Part shown: piece after piece, positions 53,918 through 64,000 of the stretch
Numbering within the stretch: the first letter of the stretch is position 1
How the letters are laid out: each line of letters starts with the position of its first letter
Assembly (NCBI GenBank): GCA_030323885.1
Contig: CM059198.1
Location: forward strand, 13,368,462-13,432,461
Source of the DNA: Branchipolynoe longqiensis
Lineage: Eukaryota; Annelida; Polychaeta; Phyllodocida; Polynoidae
Reading direction: 5' to 3'
DNA length: 64,000 nucleotides
Made by a program: the position numbers and the translations under genes
The notes under the pieces: generated by a model
Databases searched by the model: none
What the model was told of the DNA's origin: nothing
The model's input: the letters and a program-made list of their open reading frames with translations, nothing else

Positions 53918-54219
53918 GGAAAAAGGTGCAGGCTGGGAGACGGCAGGGAGCTGAATGAGGAGGGAGGCTGGCGGGCAGCCTTATAAGGGGGGAAGGGAGG
54001 CGGCAGCAGGGGAGGTGCGAATGCTAGCGGCCGGGGAGGGGTGCGAGGTGGCGAGCAGCAGGGGTCGGGTGAGGCGTGAGCGCCGTGAGCAAAGGACGGG
54101 CGGGGGGAGGTGGCGGTGAGTGAGCGCGGTCGGCCGAGGTGTGGAGGCAGCGCGACACGCGGGGCGGGGGAGGGTCTCCTTCTTTCCTCGCATCAAACGC
54201 AATGCTTCGCATTACGACC
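53918..54219 (-). repeat. Copy b repeat A2
   Basis: 302 bp, matches 56192-56493 with two substitutions. Confidence 0.92.
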
Positions 54220-54220
54220 G

Positions 54221-54497
54221 ATGCGCGAAAAGAAGGAAGCAAGGCGGGGGTGGAGAAAGAGACGCTTTATTGGCGCCTCAACAGATCATACAGGGTAATA
54301 GCAAGTCAAATGAGGCTCATAAGGAGCAACATGGTAATTGAGGTAATGAACAAGAGGCATCAAGTAATAAACAAAAGTGGTAAATGAGGTAATGAACAAG
54401 AGGCATCAGGTAATAAACAATAATGTAGAAAGGTAATAAAGTTCATGGGGCAGCAGAGTCATTTGGAGTGAGGGGGGTGCCGAGGAGCCCTCCACCA
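54221..54497 (-). repeat. Copy b repeat B1
   Basis: Overlaps the end of the recombinase ORF. Confidence 0.92.
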
Positions 54498-55060
54498 AAA
54501 CGGCGGAGAGGGCTCGAGGGGCGCCCGAGGGCGCGAGGCGGGGCACGTAGGTGTGGACGGCCGCCGAGGTCCAGGTGCCTTGGGCCATGATCTCGGGGAG
54601 GGGCACCCCGGCACGCTGGCAGGCCTGGGCGGCGCCCCGGCGGAGGCTGTGGAGCGTGAAGTCCTCGGGCCTCGGGACCCCTTGGGCGGCGAGGGCCCCT
54701 CGTAGCAGCGCGGTGAGGGAGCGGGGGTCGAGGGCCGGCCGAGGGCATTATGAAGGCGGGCGCGTCCGGAGCGGCGGGGCAGAGGGCGATGGCTCCAAGC
54801 CACGCCGCGACGGGGCAGAGGGCGGAGTCCGGGATGGCGGGGACGAAGAGGGCGACCGCGCCCGAGGGTGAAGAGATGGTCTTGGAGCTTCGGATCTGCA
54901 GCCGGAGCCCCCCGGGCGCGGGGCGAACGTCGTCGCGGGTGAGGGTGTGGGGGCCGCCCCACCCCTCGGGACTCGGGGCCAGCAGGTTGGACTGGCGCAG
55001 CATCCCGAAGTACCCGAGGAGCAGCGCGGCCCGAGGAACGGGGGGGGACGTGGAAAGGGC
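54443..55060 (-). pseudogene. Tyrosine recombinase, catalytic half
   Basis: First frame: 'LLGYFGMLRQSNLLAP' (catalytic Arg), 'LTRDDVRPAPGGLRLQIRSS' with Lys following, 'ALCPVAAWLGAI'. Near 54700 the frame shifts to 'FTLHSLRRGAAQACQRAG' (His, Arg), 'MAQGTWTSAAVHTYVPR' (Trp, Tyr). The N-terminal DNA-binding half is missing. All five catalytic residues are still readable. Confidence 0.8.
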
Positions 55061-55667
55061 CGATGAGGGCGCCGAGGGCAAGCTCGGTCTCAATGAAGGT
55101 TTGGATGTGGGGGAGGAATTCCCGAGGCTCGCGGTGGTTGGTGAATGAGGGGCGAGGGACGGTGGGGGCAGAGTAGTTGGCGGGAAAGCCGAATTCGAGG
55201 AGGTCGAGGACGGCCTGGTCGGGATAGTCCCGGAGGCGGGAGCGCCAGGCATGGATATGGAGGCCTGAGGGGAGGGGAATGCGGGCGGCCAAAAAATTAG
55301 GGAGGCCCGCTTTCCGGAGGGTGGTGTAAGTGTGGCGGATGTTAGGGTAGCGGTCCCACGCCTCACCGGAGGTGTGGGGCCAGGCGGCAAGGATAGTGGG
55401 ACGGTATGGGAGGGGGTGGGGCCGCAGGCGGGGGCTGCGGGGAGGGTAGCCTGGAGGTCGGGGTCGATGACGTCGACGGTGGGCTCGTCTAGGGAGGCGG
55501 GGGAGGGGTGGTTCTGAGGGCGGGGGGAGGGGGAGGAGGTGCGGCGGGGGCGGGCGAGGGGGGCGGCGAAGGCGTGGGCGGTGGGGGGAGGGTCGGGGTC
55601 GGGGGGGGGGGGGGGGCGGGGGGGCCGGGGGGGGGAAGAGGGTCAGGGGGGTCAGGGGGCGGGTCAC
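55061..55667 (-). pseudogene. Pol N-terminus of copy b (RT deleted)
   Basis: A Pro/Arg-rich start, then 'IHAWRSRLRDYPDQAVLDLL' and 'FLPHIQTFIETELALGALIG', the usual entry into a DIRS-group RT. The sequence then jumps to the recombinase at about 55050. The exact edge is unclear because of G-runs. Confidence 0.7.
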
Positions 55668-56130
55668 GGGTCACGGGGCGGGCAGAGGAAGGCAGTGTCT
55701 CCTGGGTCGAGGTGGTCTTCAGGGTCGGGGGTGATGGGCGACTGGCGCCGGTTGGCGGTGGGAGCCTTGCTGCGGTGGTGGTGTGCGCCCGAGGCGCCGG
55801 GGCGGGCCGGTGTCGTGCCGCCGGTGGGGGCCCCTCCGGGACGGGGAGCGCCTCGCCCGATCCGAGGGCGTCGATGCGTGCGTGAAGCTCTGCCGTTGCC
55901 TGGCGACCCTCGGCGGCGGCCTCGGCGGCGGCCTGTCGGTTCTCGAGCTGCGTGCGCTGCATGGCCTCCATCAGCATGGACACCTCGGAGCCCGAGGCGC
56001 GGTCCGAGGGCGCCGCGGGGGACGCCGGGACTGAGGCCGGCGACTCCTCCCGGGGCGGTGTTGATACAGGCCCCGGCGTCCGGGGGGTAGCCCGGGAGCT
56101 CTTGCGTCCACGACCTTTTCCTTGGGGCAT
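55668..56130 (-). CDS. Gag-like ORF of copy b
   Basis: Starts 'MPQGKGRGRKSSRATPR' at about 56129. It then has an Ala/Glu-rich probable coil ('MLMEAMQRTQLENRQAAAEA') and a long Pro-rich tail that is also open at 55489-55667. No zinc finger is seen. Confidence 0.55.
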
Positions 56131-56191
56131 GGTGTGTCCGCGTTTTGGGCAGCGGTCCGAGGTGGAAAGTCCAGAGGTGGTAGTCCAAACA

Positions 56192-56493
56192 GGAAAAAGG
56201 TGCAGGCTGGGAGACGGCAGGGAGCTGAATGAGGAGGGAGGCTGGCAGGCAGCCTTATAAGGGGGGAAGGGAGGCGGCAGCAGGGGAGGTGCGAATGCTA
56301 GCGGCCGGGGAGGGGTGCGAGGTGGCGAGCAGCAGGGGTCGGGTGAGGCGTGAGCGCCGTGAGCAAAGGACGGGCGGGGGGAGGTGGCGGTGAGTGAGCG
56401 CGGTCGGCCGAGGTGTGGAGGCAGCACGACACGCGGGGCGGGGGAGGGTCTCCTTCTTTCCTCGCATCAAACGCAATGCTTCGCATTACGACC
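56192..56493 (-). repeat. Copy b repeat A1 (5' end)
   Basis: Matches A2 at 53918-54219. Confidence 0.92.
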
Positions 56494-57780
56494 AATTCTA
56501 TTTCCTTTAGCCACAAATTATGTAACTGTGAGCTTTTTAAATCCACAGTGTACTGACACAAAATTGATTCTGTGCTTTTGCATTCTGTGAAAGCGATGGT
56601 TGAATAAAAAAACACAAAATCAATTCTCGCCGTGAATAGCAATCAATAAAATCCGATGTAAGAAATCGCATGGTGCTGCCCCCTCCCCCTCCACGCGGAT
56701 ATTCGTGGAGCTGGGTGGGGTTGCCGGCTATTTCCGCTAGTCGGCGCTGCAGGGCGACATATACACTACTGACGCGCACCCACTGCGTCAGTCCGCCATT
56801 CTACACATCGCCATGAGAACTCACTGTACTTTAATTTGATTTTTACTTGATTCGGGAGGGCATTTTCAGCCCAACCAGATACTTTTGATATATATATAAG
56901 TTACTATACAATTCAAAACACAACAAGCGAGAACAGTGGACCAACATTTAATATGTTCAAGATTGATACATGCTGCTATATCATGAGCAAATTCCAATAA
57001 GCAACAATAAATCGTTGATGATTAATAAGAAACTACTAACTGAAGAACCAACCTGTCACAAGCAATCACAGTTTAGTAGCTATGTCGAGCTAATAATTAA
57101 GACTAATTGCTATTATCTCGACAAATATTTTAGCTATATTATGACTACATTATTTTGGACTGTGTCCGTAAACTAAGTTATGCTCGATACAACTCGAGAT
57201 AGTAATATAATTTGAAAATTTCAAAGAATTTATAAAACGACAATAAGTAACTTTCTCATGACTAAATTACTAGAGACTGTGTAACTGATGCCGTTGTGGA
57301 AGAAAGACATACACCGATACAGATTTTAATGACATTCTCACAGAAGCATAGTGACTGAAAAAATAGGCTACTCGGACACTCGGCCCATCAAAGTTAAAAT
57401 TGTTTATAGCTGGGAGGGTGGGATGGTTCAGAAATTTCCTGTAACGGTGTGTTAAGTCTGCTAGAACAGCTGCATGAATGCCAGTTCATCAGTTAATGAT
57501 TTAAAACAACAGATCAGTAGCTAAGCGAATGTGATGTTACTAGGAAGGAAATGCTAGTTACTGTAGCTACTGCTCAACAAGATTTAATTTGAAATACAGA
57601 CCGAAACCTGCCGATACCAGGTACAGCAGGTAACTATGTTAGTTACTGTAGATACCTCTTACATGGTTACGCTGTGGGATCGTTTGTCGTGATGAATTAT
57701 TCATGTTACGGCGTAACATGTACAATGATGTCAAATAAAGATTATATCATCTACTCTGGTCTTCCTCATAATGCGTACCT

Positions 57781-57782
<2 letters not shown>
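56494..57782. other. No recognisable feature
   Basis: AT-rich, no coding signal on either strand. An 'AAAATTGATTCTGTG' motif occurs twice, inverted, near 56560-56625. Confidence 0.5.
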
Positions 57783-57809
<27 letters not shown>

Positions 57810-57817
<8 letters not shown>

Positions 57818-57894
57818 TTGCCTACATCAAAAGGAGGAAACGAATCGGTGATGGGATGGACAAGTCTTTATTGCTGTCTGGCTAGCAATTATAT
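57810..57894 (-). repeat. Copy c repeat B2
   Basis: 'ATCAAAAGGAGGAAACGA' and 'GGACAAGTCTTTATTGCTG' match 58117-58201 with about three differences. Confidence 0.9.
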
Positions 57895-58116
57895 GCCTAC
57901 CGGTTAAAGTTTGAAAACTGGGCGAACAATGACCAAATATGGCGGCCCGACTGCCAAACCCACCATTTTGGTGCCATTTTAGGGCAGTCCCGGGCTCGGA
58001 AGGAACGGTCATTGATTGGACAATATATGCGGAATAATTAATTATTATTCGAACAATAATAATAAATAGGTAGCATTTAACTCCGGCATTTATATACGCA
58101 TAATATATTATACTCC
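57895..58116 (-). repeat. Copy c repeat A2
   Basis: Lies between B2 and B1; identified by position. Confidence 0.65.
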
Positions 58117-58201
58117 TTATAAATTTGCTTACATCAAAAGGAGGAAACGAAGTGGTGATGGGATGGACAAGTCTTTATTGCTGTCTGGCTAGCAATTATA
58201 T
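58117..58201 (-). repeat. Copy c repeat B1
   Basis: Directly follows the recombinase stop region. Confidence 0.9.
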
Positions 58202-59279
58202 ACCAAAGGAGGCAAGCCAGCGCCTCCCACCACGCCATCCGCCGCCGGCCTAGAGCTTAGAGTCGCAGCCACCCGCATGTCATTCCCAATCCTACTGGCA
58301 AGCGGGGTTTTAATATATGCATACACAGTCTCGGAGACCAAGTGCCCCCAAACCTTTAATTCCTCAATGCTCGTCCCGCACATGTGCAGGAACGTGCAAC
58401 CGCCCCTTCTCAATGAATGCAACGACAGCAGGTCAGTATCCAAGCCTGCCTTCGCAGCGAAAAACATCAGTGTATCCTGGTACACAGAGTAAGGCATGGG
58501 CAAAGAGTTGGCCCCCCCGGTATCCTAAACGCCCCTTCCTCCCCTCCCGCAGGCATTTGGCAGAAATGATTTCAATCCAAAACACTGCACACAACTCCCT
58601 GTCAGCACACCTCGCGATCGGGATCTCCAGGGTTCTCTCACGGAACTGGATAGTCTTGGACCTACGTACATTTAACAGCATGCCCCAGTCATGAAACTGG
58701 AAATCCGCCCTTGTTAGCATAGACTCAGATGAAGTCACTTGGGACTTCCTCAGAAGACCCCTGAAAGAGCACAGTACTGCTGCCCTCCACGCCACGTGCC
58801 CTCTACTGCAAGTCAAGAGGTCAAAGATCGACTTCAACATGTCTGGGAGGATAGGCCTAGCCCTCCGCGGCTCATCCCCCTTTGCCTGTCTAATACTCTT
58901 TAAAGTTGATGATAGGATGAAGTTAGCGTAACCAATCGAGGGCTCGCCATTAGCCCTAAGAAAGTGGTTCAAGCCACTGATGTAAGTCTGAACCGAACCG
59001 TCCTTTAAGCTCCGAGCTAACCAGGCGGCGTACAATGCGACCTGCTCTTCTGAACATGGGGAACGGTGATCGCGAATCAAGGTGTAGCTCCACAAACTCT
59101 AGATATTTCCTGGTTTGAACCTCCCTGGCCACCACAGAGTTCTTTGCGTATGACTGCGCTTGGAATGCCTTCTGTTCCGTTGCCAGCGTCGCCAGCCCTG
59201 TAAGAGAAGAATGGCTTATCAAATACACCGCTGCAGCATAGCCTATAGCCGAGATCCAACCCTCTGATCCTATCCCCAC
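58202..59279 (-). pseudogene. Copy c tyrosine recombinase
   Basis: Three overlapping frames. N-terminal helices ('VQTYISGLNHFLRANGEPSI'), 'FRGLLRKSQVTSS' (Arg), 'VRRSKTIQFRERTLEIPI' (Lys), then 'LHSLRRGGCTFLHMCG' (His, Arg), 'VWGHLVSETVYAYIKTPL' (His in place of Trp, Tyr). Very close in layout to copies a and d. Confidence 0.9.
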
Positions 59280-59299
59280 TCCTATGCTCGTTTAGGCGG

Positions 59300-59909
59300 G
59301 AAAGAGCATCACAGACCCCATTCACCTCACTCCTAATATAGATAGAACCACATACAAAATTGTACTCTAGCGCTAGCCAAAAAAGGCGCCTTAGATATGA
59401 CATAATCTCCTTACTCCTGGAGCGGCCTGTATTTAGAGCAGCCTGTACCACAACGCTGTCTGTAATAATCAGGACAGTGCTATTCACCCAGCTTGGGGAC
59501 CATCTCAAACACCCAGCGAGGACCCCCCACATTTCTTGGACATTTATGTGGGCATCCCAAACTTTCCCATGTAGCTCCTGATAATGGTGACCGACATATC
59601 CCTCAAGTCTAGCGTTATCATGCTCGTTGAAAGCCCCTACCACCCAATCATCTCCATGCAGCGCACTGTAACCCCACTTAGAAGCATCACTGTATGTACT
59701 TATGACAGGCGCAAACTTCCCTAGTATCCTGGCTTCCCGTTAAACGTGTGGGCAAAAGACAGCCACCATTCTAGATCTTCCCTGACCCCGCTGTTCAAGC
59801 GTGCCCGATGAAAAGGTTCTCTCAGGGTTCCCATCAAATCATATATCCGCCTTGTGAACGTTCTGGCTCCCCGGATAACCTTGGCGCAGTGTGCTAGGAC
59901 ACCTCCCAC
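59300..59909 (-). pseudogene. Copy c RNase H
   Basis: 'WDAHINVQEMWGVLAGCL', 'LIITDSVVVQAAL', 'YIRSEVNGVCDALSRL'; upstream 'GGVLAHCAKVIRGARTFTR' is the RT/RNase H connection. Confidence 0.85.
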
Positions 59910-59977
59910 CCGCTCCAGCTCCCTTTTAGTTGCCTTCCTACAAAACTGGAGCTGATATAGTACAGTTAAAGTCTTGT

Positions 59978-60558
59978 CTAACTTGTCCTGGGGAAAGGTA
60001 GTTCTAAAGTCACAGAGGTAATATTTATCCCAAGGAATCTTACTGTAGTATCTACGGGGCTCACCTTCCTAAAACTTATATAGAAACCTAGTCTGCATAG
60101 AACACTTATCAATACTCGTTGATCTCTCGCTGCTCCTAGCTGATCTGAACCTACCACACATAAATCATCTAAGTAATTTACCACGCGGAGGACCCCTTCC
60201 CTAGCTGCGCACCTTAGTACAAAGTCAGATATCCTAGAAAAGATGTACGGGCTGGATGAGAGGCCCATACAGAGCCGATTATCGATAAAGTGCTCATAGT
60301 TCCGTCTATGTCCACTCTACCCAGGAGGCCCTGCCGGGGCCTGTCATCCGGGGGAATTGAAACCGCCCAGTATGCATCTTTAATATCAACTGTGCATAGA
60401 TAGTCACCCCGCTTCATTACATCAGTGACATCATTGACCCCTTTATATGAAAAATGTTTTGCAATGTTACTAGTACAGTTATTAACAGATTCGCCATGAG
60501 GTCGGCTACAATCTACCACAGTATGGCCCCCGCCATCGTCCTTAGGCACCACAAACAC
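59978..60558 (-). pseudogene. Copy c reverse transcriptase
   Basis: 'FVVPKDDGGGHTVVDCSRP', 'CTVDIKDAYWAVSIPP', 'GLSSSPYIFSRISDFVL', active site 'VNYLDDLCVVG', 'FLGINI'. A frameshift lies near 60250. Confidence 0.9.
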
Positions 60559-60576
60559 CCGGTGAGTTCAGATCGG

Positions 60577-61137
60577 CTAAATGTCCGTCCTGGAAATAAC
60601 GCCACTGTCAAGTTCTTCCCTAAATTTCCCACATAAAATCCTTGAGTCCCACACAGGTACGCGCCTAGGTATAGTGGCATCATATGGCAATGCACAGTCA
60701 CTGTTTATCACATGGAAACCGAACACGACTCCCACGAGTATGTAAACATAGTCACAATCTAACGTGCCTCTCATGAAAGCCTCAACAAAGACGCGGCATG
60801 GCTTCAGTTGGGCCCTCACTCCGGCCACCCGATGTACACAGTCACAAGTTCCATTTACACATGCGTCACACACAGAGAATCCAACTGGTTCGGATCCCAT
60901 CTCCTCCCTGATTCTCACTTCGATGCACTCATTGCTACCGTATCTCACCTCTATTCTTTTGTCCATATCGACGCCCTCCGGCAGCCTCCAACTCATACAT
61001 GACACCGTTGCAGCCCTGGAAGTAGGGTTGTTTTTACTCACAGTGTCCGCGCTGATCGTCTCCTTAGTGTCCTCCAAACCCACATATTCGCCTGTAATGT
61101 GGTTACTCCTAGCCACCGACGCAGTCATAGTCGCCAT
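60577..61137 (-). pseudogene. Copy c Pol pre-RT domain
   Basis: C-x4-C-x-C block in 'CDACVNGTCDCVHRVAG', then 'LKPCRVFVEAFMRG', 'FGFHVINSDCALPY' and 'KFREELDSGVISRTDI'. Same order as in copies a and e. Confidence 0.85.
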
Positions 61138-61432
61138 CCCGTCAGTGTTGATTCTTGTTACCGAACCCTCCCTCAGCCCGTGATGCCCCTCGGAGGTGCC
61201 GATGCACCTGTTCTATACATGCCCGATCCCCCCTCCGCCGATTGGAGCACGGCGATAATCCAGGTCACAAGCCGGCTGGTCCGTGACCCAGTTGGCCCGT
61301 GTTGAGTAGTCGCCTTCATTACGTAATCCTTCTTTGAACCGTCTCGCACTATCGCCTCCTAATTGTGCAGTGTGCGTTCAATGCTGTTGTTATCCTACCC
61401 GTGTGTGCGCAGCTGCTCTTAATAGTTTCAAG
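61138..61432. other. Copy c spacer between gag and pol
   Basis: No stable frame. Confidence 0.4.
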
Positions 61433-61648
61433 TCAGTCTTTACACTTAAACCGCTTGTGCAATTTTGCCCCACACTTGGAGCAAATATGGGCAAAGCGAC
61501 ACTCCTCTGCAGTTCGTGAGCAGCCTGCCTCCCCATTCCAAGCATAGCATGCCCTGGACACCGGGTTACCCGTCGATCTTCTAGTCGTCCCCATGTCCTC
61601 CCCTCCGGTCTTCTTTCCTCTCTGGTTATGCGCTCTGTAGTGTAACAC
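61433..61648 (-). pseudogene. Copy c Gag C-terminal zinc cluster
   Basis: 'CYAWNGEAGC', 'CRFAHIC' and 'CGAKLHKRFKC': the same Cys/His spacing as the frameshifted gag end of copy a (44100-44200). Confidence 0.85.
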
Positions 61649-61693
61649 ACTCTCCTCGTCATTATTTTTTGCGAATGCGGCAAAGCCTGCTAT

Positions 61694-62261
61694 CTATGCA
61701 TTTTTCCGCACTGCCAGAGCATATTCCATGTGGGCCGAGTCTTTATAATAATCATCTCTGGCCTGACAACTCATTATGTGAAGATGCTCAATGAAGGCAC
61801 GGTAGTCCAATGTTGTTAGCTCTTGGATATCAAGGCACCATAGTGTCGATGCCGCCAGCAGTTCATGAATGTTTAACTTTCGTACATCCTTCCCTCCCAA
61901 AGTGTACCTCTTTAACGACCACTTACTTCTTCGGCATCTCGACGCGCTGCTATCACTCCTAGATCTTCTGTGTCCCATTGAATCGTCCCTAGACCTCCTG
62001 CGTGAACGTCCAAAGTCCAAGTACTCCTATCTCGGTCCCTCTTTCTCCGATCGTGACGGTTGAGTTTGGTAGTCCATTTTTGCTGGAAGAGTCTTGCATT
62101 CCCCGCCGCCATTCTGGATCGCATTGGCCCTTCAAATTTGGGCCTCGCGTTCCTGTCTTAGTCGCAAAACAAGTTCCTCTAATACTCGCACCTGTATTGC
62201 TCTCTCCGTCACCCTGGTTTTGTCTCTCGGCACACTTGGTGCAGTAGACCATGTCTTCCAC
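61694..62261 (-). pseudogene. Copy c Gag N-terminal and core regions
   Basis: 'MVYCTKCAERQ' near 62250 keeps the C-x2-C start of the N-terminal finger. Arg/Ser-rich 'RRRSRDDSMGHRRSRSDSSA' follows in another frame, then the core 'SKWSLKRYTLGGKDVRKLN' and 'DYRAFIEHLHIMSCQARDDY'. At least two frameshifts. Confidence 0.8.
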
Positions 62262-62330
62262 CGCAAATTATCCGTGCTCTCAAACGAGTGTCCCGCATAC
62301 CTCCGTATAGTTTGATGACTCACCAACAAT

Positions 62331-62859
62331 TAATTCAACACTTGAATGATCAAAGTGTGAATTAAGCGGAATAAGCGGATCCGGGGGTCCATTACTGTTA
62401 TTATATATTCAAATACATACAAGCCTGAATCAAACTTGCAGTCATCTCTCGCTGCTTTCCGACAATCACCTACCGATCTCGAAGTGTCCGCAGACGCTTT
62501 GCCGCTGCGCGTTGACAGCTAAGACTTACTTGTTAGTGTGTCGATGCATTTTCGACTTGCTTGACCCTTTGACCTGCTTCTAATACCTGGCATATCTAGA
62601 AACGTACCAAGGTCCGTACCTGGCCGTACTAAGGTCCGTACAGCGCCGTCACATGCCTAATAAATGAAAGTTGTAAAGTAATACATTTCCTGCCAATATT
62701 AACACAGTTCTCTGTCAATAAATTGATTAGCAAAGTCACTGGTATGTATGGTCTATATCGCTGTCGTCTGCTGTCCCTGTGTAGGTTAACATTAGCAATC
62801 TTGCCGTGAATTTCGTACTCACGTCACTCGGCTTCGTCCACTGTCCCTAATATTTCCAG
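62331..62859. other. Leader-like region with 'GTCGTCTGCTGTCCCTG' boxes
   Basis: Boxes near 62764 and 62834 resemble those at 6430-7265. Duplicated 'AAGGTCCGTAC' lies at 62609 and 62630. No coding signal. Confidence 0.5.
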
Positions 62860-62948
62860 TATAAAGTAGGCTATGCTCTGGACACAAACACAAACATGAA
62901 TATGGGTTGAACAGTTTAATACTAGTCTCATGGCTAGGCAACTGCCCA
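62860..62948 (-). repeat. Copy d repeat B2
   Basis: TATAAAGTAGGCTATGCTC...GGCAACTGCCCA; matches 63212-63300. Confidence 0.93.
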
Positions 62949-63211
62949 GCCAGTCATAAAGTTTGAAAAGCAGGTGCGCACTGGCCAAACAGAGGGGCGC
63001 AGGCCACAAGCACAAAGTGGCGCTGCAGTAGCAGGCGGTCATGAGACCCAATTAGGCCAAGCCAACTTACTTTTCGTTGGCACACAAGGTTTAGGCCAAA
63101 CCAATCCAATTTCCGCACACACGCGGTTGGCTACTGCGCAGTAGATAATATAAACAATAACGGAGGATAGGCCGCTCCGCCCTTTATATATCGATAAGTA
63201 CTTATCCTATC
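62949..63211 (-). repeat. Copy d repeat A2
   Basis: Between B2 and B1; its A1 partner would be outside the window. Confidence 0.75.
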
Positions 63212-63300
63212 TATAAAGTAGGCTATGCTCTGGACACAAACACAAACATGAATATGCGTTGAACAGTTTAATACTAGTCTCATGGCTAGGCAACTGCCCA
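63212..63300 (-). repeat. Copy d repeat B1
   Basis: One mismatch to B2. Confidence 0.93.
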
Positions 63301-63319
63301 AAGGAAATGCCCACGGTTC

Positions 63320-64000
63320 CCCCCAACCCACTAGTCATGTGTCACCGACAGGATTGCGCCACACGCATATCATCCACAATTCGGCTGGAAAGGGGAGTCT
63401 TAATGTAGTCATAGACTGTTTCGGAGACCCAGTCCTCCCTAGCACGAATTTCTTCAATTTTTGCACCCGACATGTGCAAAAATGTGCAGCCCCCCCCTAC
63501 GTAGCGAATGGGAGCTTAGCTGGGCGGTATCCAACCCCACCCTACAGGCAAAAAGCTTCAACATTGCCTGATAAGTTGCATAATCCAGAGGAGCCCAACG
63601 GTCTCTTCCTACTGGCATCTGAAAAGCTGCAGAGGACAAGGGAGCCGGCACTTGCTCAAAATGCACCTCTGCCCAGTGCACCGCACATAAAGCTATATCC
63701 GGGCACCTAGCAATAGGAATTTCCAATCTACGCTCACTAAATTGTATGGTCTTGGAATGACGCAAGGCTAAGACCATCCCCCACTCGTGGAAATGGAAAT
63801 CCTCTCTTCGGAGAGCAGAATCTGACTCCGTTACCTGACATTTTCTCAGCAAACCCCTAAATGAACACAATATTGCCGCTCGCCATGCTACATGGCCTTG
63901 CCCAGCTGTCAAAAAAGAGAAAATCGAACGTAGCATATGAGGAAGCATAGGAATAGCCCTCACCGGAGTATCCCCCTTTACCCTCCGAATACCCCTCAGA
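63320..64000 (-). pseudogene. Copy d tyrosine recombinase (partial)
   Basis: 'FRGLLRKCQVTESDSALRRE' (Arg), 'RHSKTIQFSERRLEIPI' (Lys), 'SHSLRRGGLHIF' (His, Arg). A frameshift near 63490 moves the end to 'EDWVSETVYDYIKTPLSS' (Trp, Tyr). The N-terminus lies outside the window. Confidence 0.9.

Larger units (their letters stand above)
53601..56493 (-). mobile_element. GC-rich non-autonomous tyrosine-recombinase element with split direct repeats (copy b)
   Basis: Minus order: A1 (56493-56192), gag/pol remnant, B1 (54497-54221), A2 (54219-53918), B2 (53876-53601). A copies differ at two bases in 302 and B copies by one indel in ~276. Between them the RT catalytic core and RNase H are gone: the pol N-terminus runs straight into the catalytic half of a tyrosine recombinase near 55050. 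GC content is far above the flanks. Confidence 0.85.
57810..62330 (-). mobile_element. Decayed Ngaro-like element (copy c)
   Basis: Minus order: gag (62261-61433), pre-RT (61137-60577), RT (60558-59978), RNase H (59909-59300), recombinase (59279-58240), B1 (58201-58117), A2 (58116-57895), B2 (57894-57810). At least seven frame breaks. I did not find an A1 copy at the right end, so that end is uncertain. A (TA) run lies just outside at 57783-57812. Confidence 0.85.
62860..64000 (-). mobile_element. Ngaro-like element (copy d), 3' end, runs off the window
   Basis: B2 (62860-62948), A2 (62949-63211), B1 (63212-63300) and the recombinase from 63301 to the right edge. B1 and B2 (89 bp each) differ at one base, so this copy is young. 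Confidence 0.9.

Overview
This is a metazoan nuclear window made almost entirely of transposable elements. The evidence is spliced exons with GT-AG borders, tRNA-derived SINEs, Ty3/gypsy, DIRS, Ngaro-like, LINE, Ginger1 and KDZ coding remnants, and many satellites. The mix (DIRS plus split-direct-repeat tyrosine-recombinase retroelements, Ginger1 with OTU, KDZ transposase, gypsy elements with a tRNA-Leu-type primer site) suits a marine invertebrate, but I cannot name the phylum. All calls were made by eye; no database search was run.

Layout. 1-7.5 kb (minus strand): a LINE endonuclease/RT N-terminus running off the left edge; a ~142-bp satellite; a 461-codon ORF joining an L1-ORF1-like coiled coil and RRM to a C-terminal NADAR domain; and a Ngaro-type gag fragment. 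8.0-13.4 kb (plus): a full-length DIRS element with both terminal repeats and the internal complementary region. 13.9-16.3 kb: a gypsy 3' half abutting a Ngaro-like fragment. 16.3-18.4 kb: degenerate DNA-transposon repeats.

18.4-39.2 kb is a nested set. Gypsy #1 (minus; LTRs at 18381 and 39029) is split inside its RT by a ~15.85-kb insertion with GGTTTGC at both edges. The insertion carries four exons of a KDZ transposase (minus) and a seven-exon gene (plus) with a divergent homeodomain. Gypsy #2 sits inside exon 5 of that gene, with near-identical LTRs and a perfect 5-bp target duplication. Without gypsy #2 the seven exons give one open frame of 454 codons including the stop.

39-42 kb: a decayed Ginger1 transposon (integrase plus OTU protease) interrupted by a SINE. 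42.66-47.69 kb: a near-complete Ngaro-like element with A1-ORFs-B1-A2-B2 split direct repeats. 47.7-53.4 kb: satellites, SINEs, an hAT-like insertion inside a SINE, a truncated LINE and a pogo-like MITE. 53.6-56.5 kb: a GC-rich, internally deleted tyrosine-recombinase element with nearly identical split repeats. 57.8-62.3 kb and 62.86 kb to the right edge: two more minus-strand Ngaro-like elements. No clear host housekeeping gene was found; the homeodomain-like gene and the NADAR ORF are the most interesting loci.
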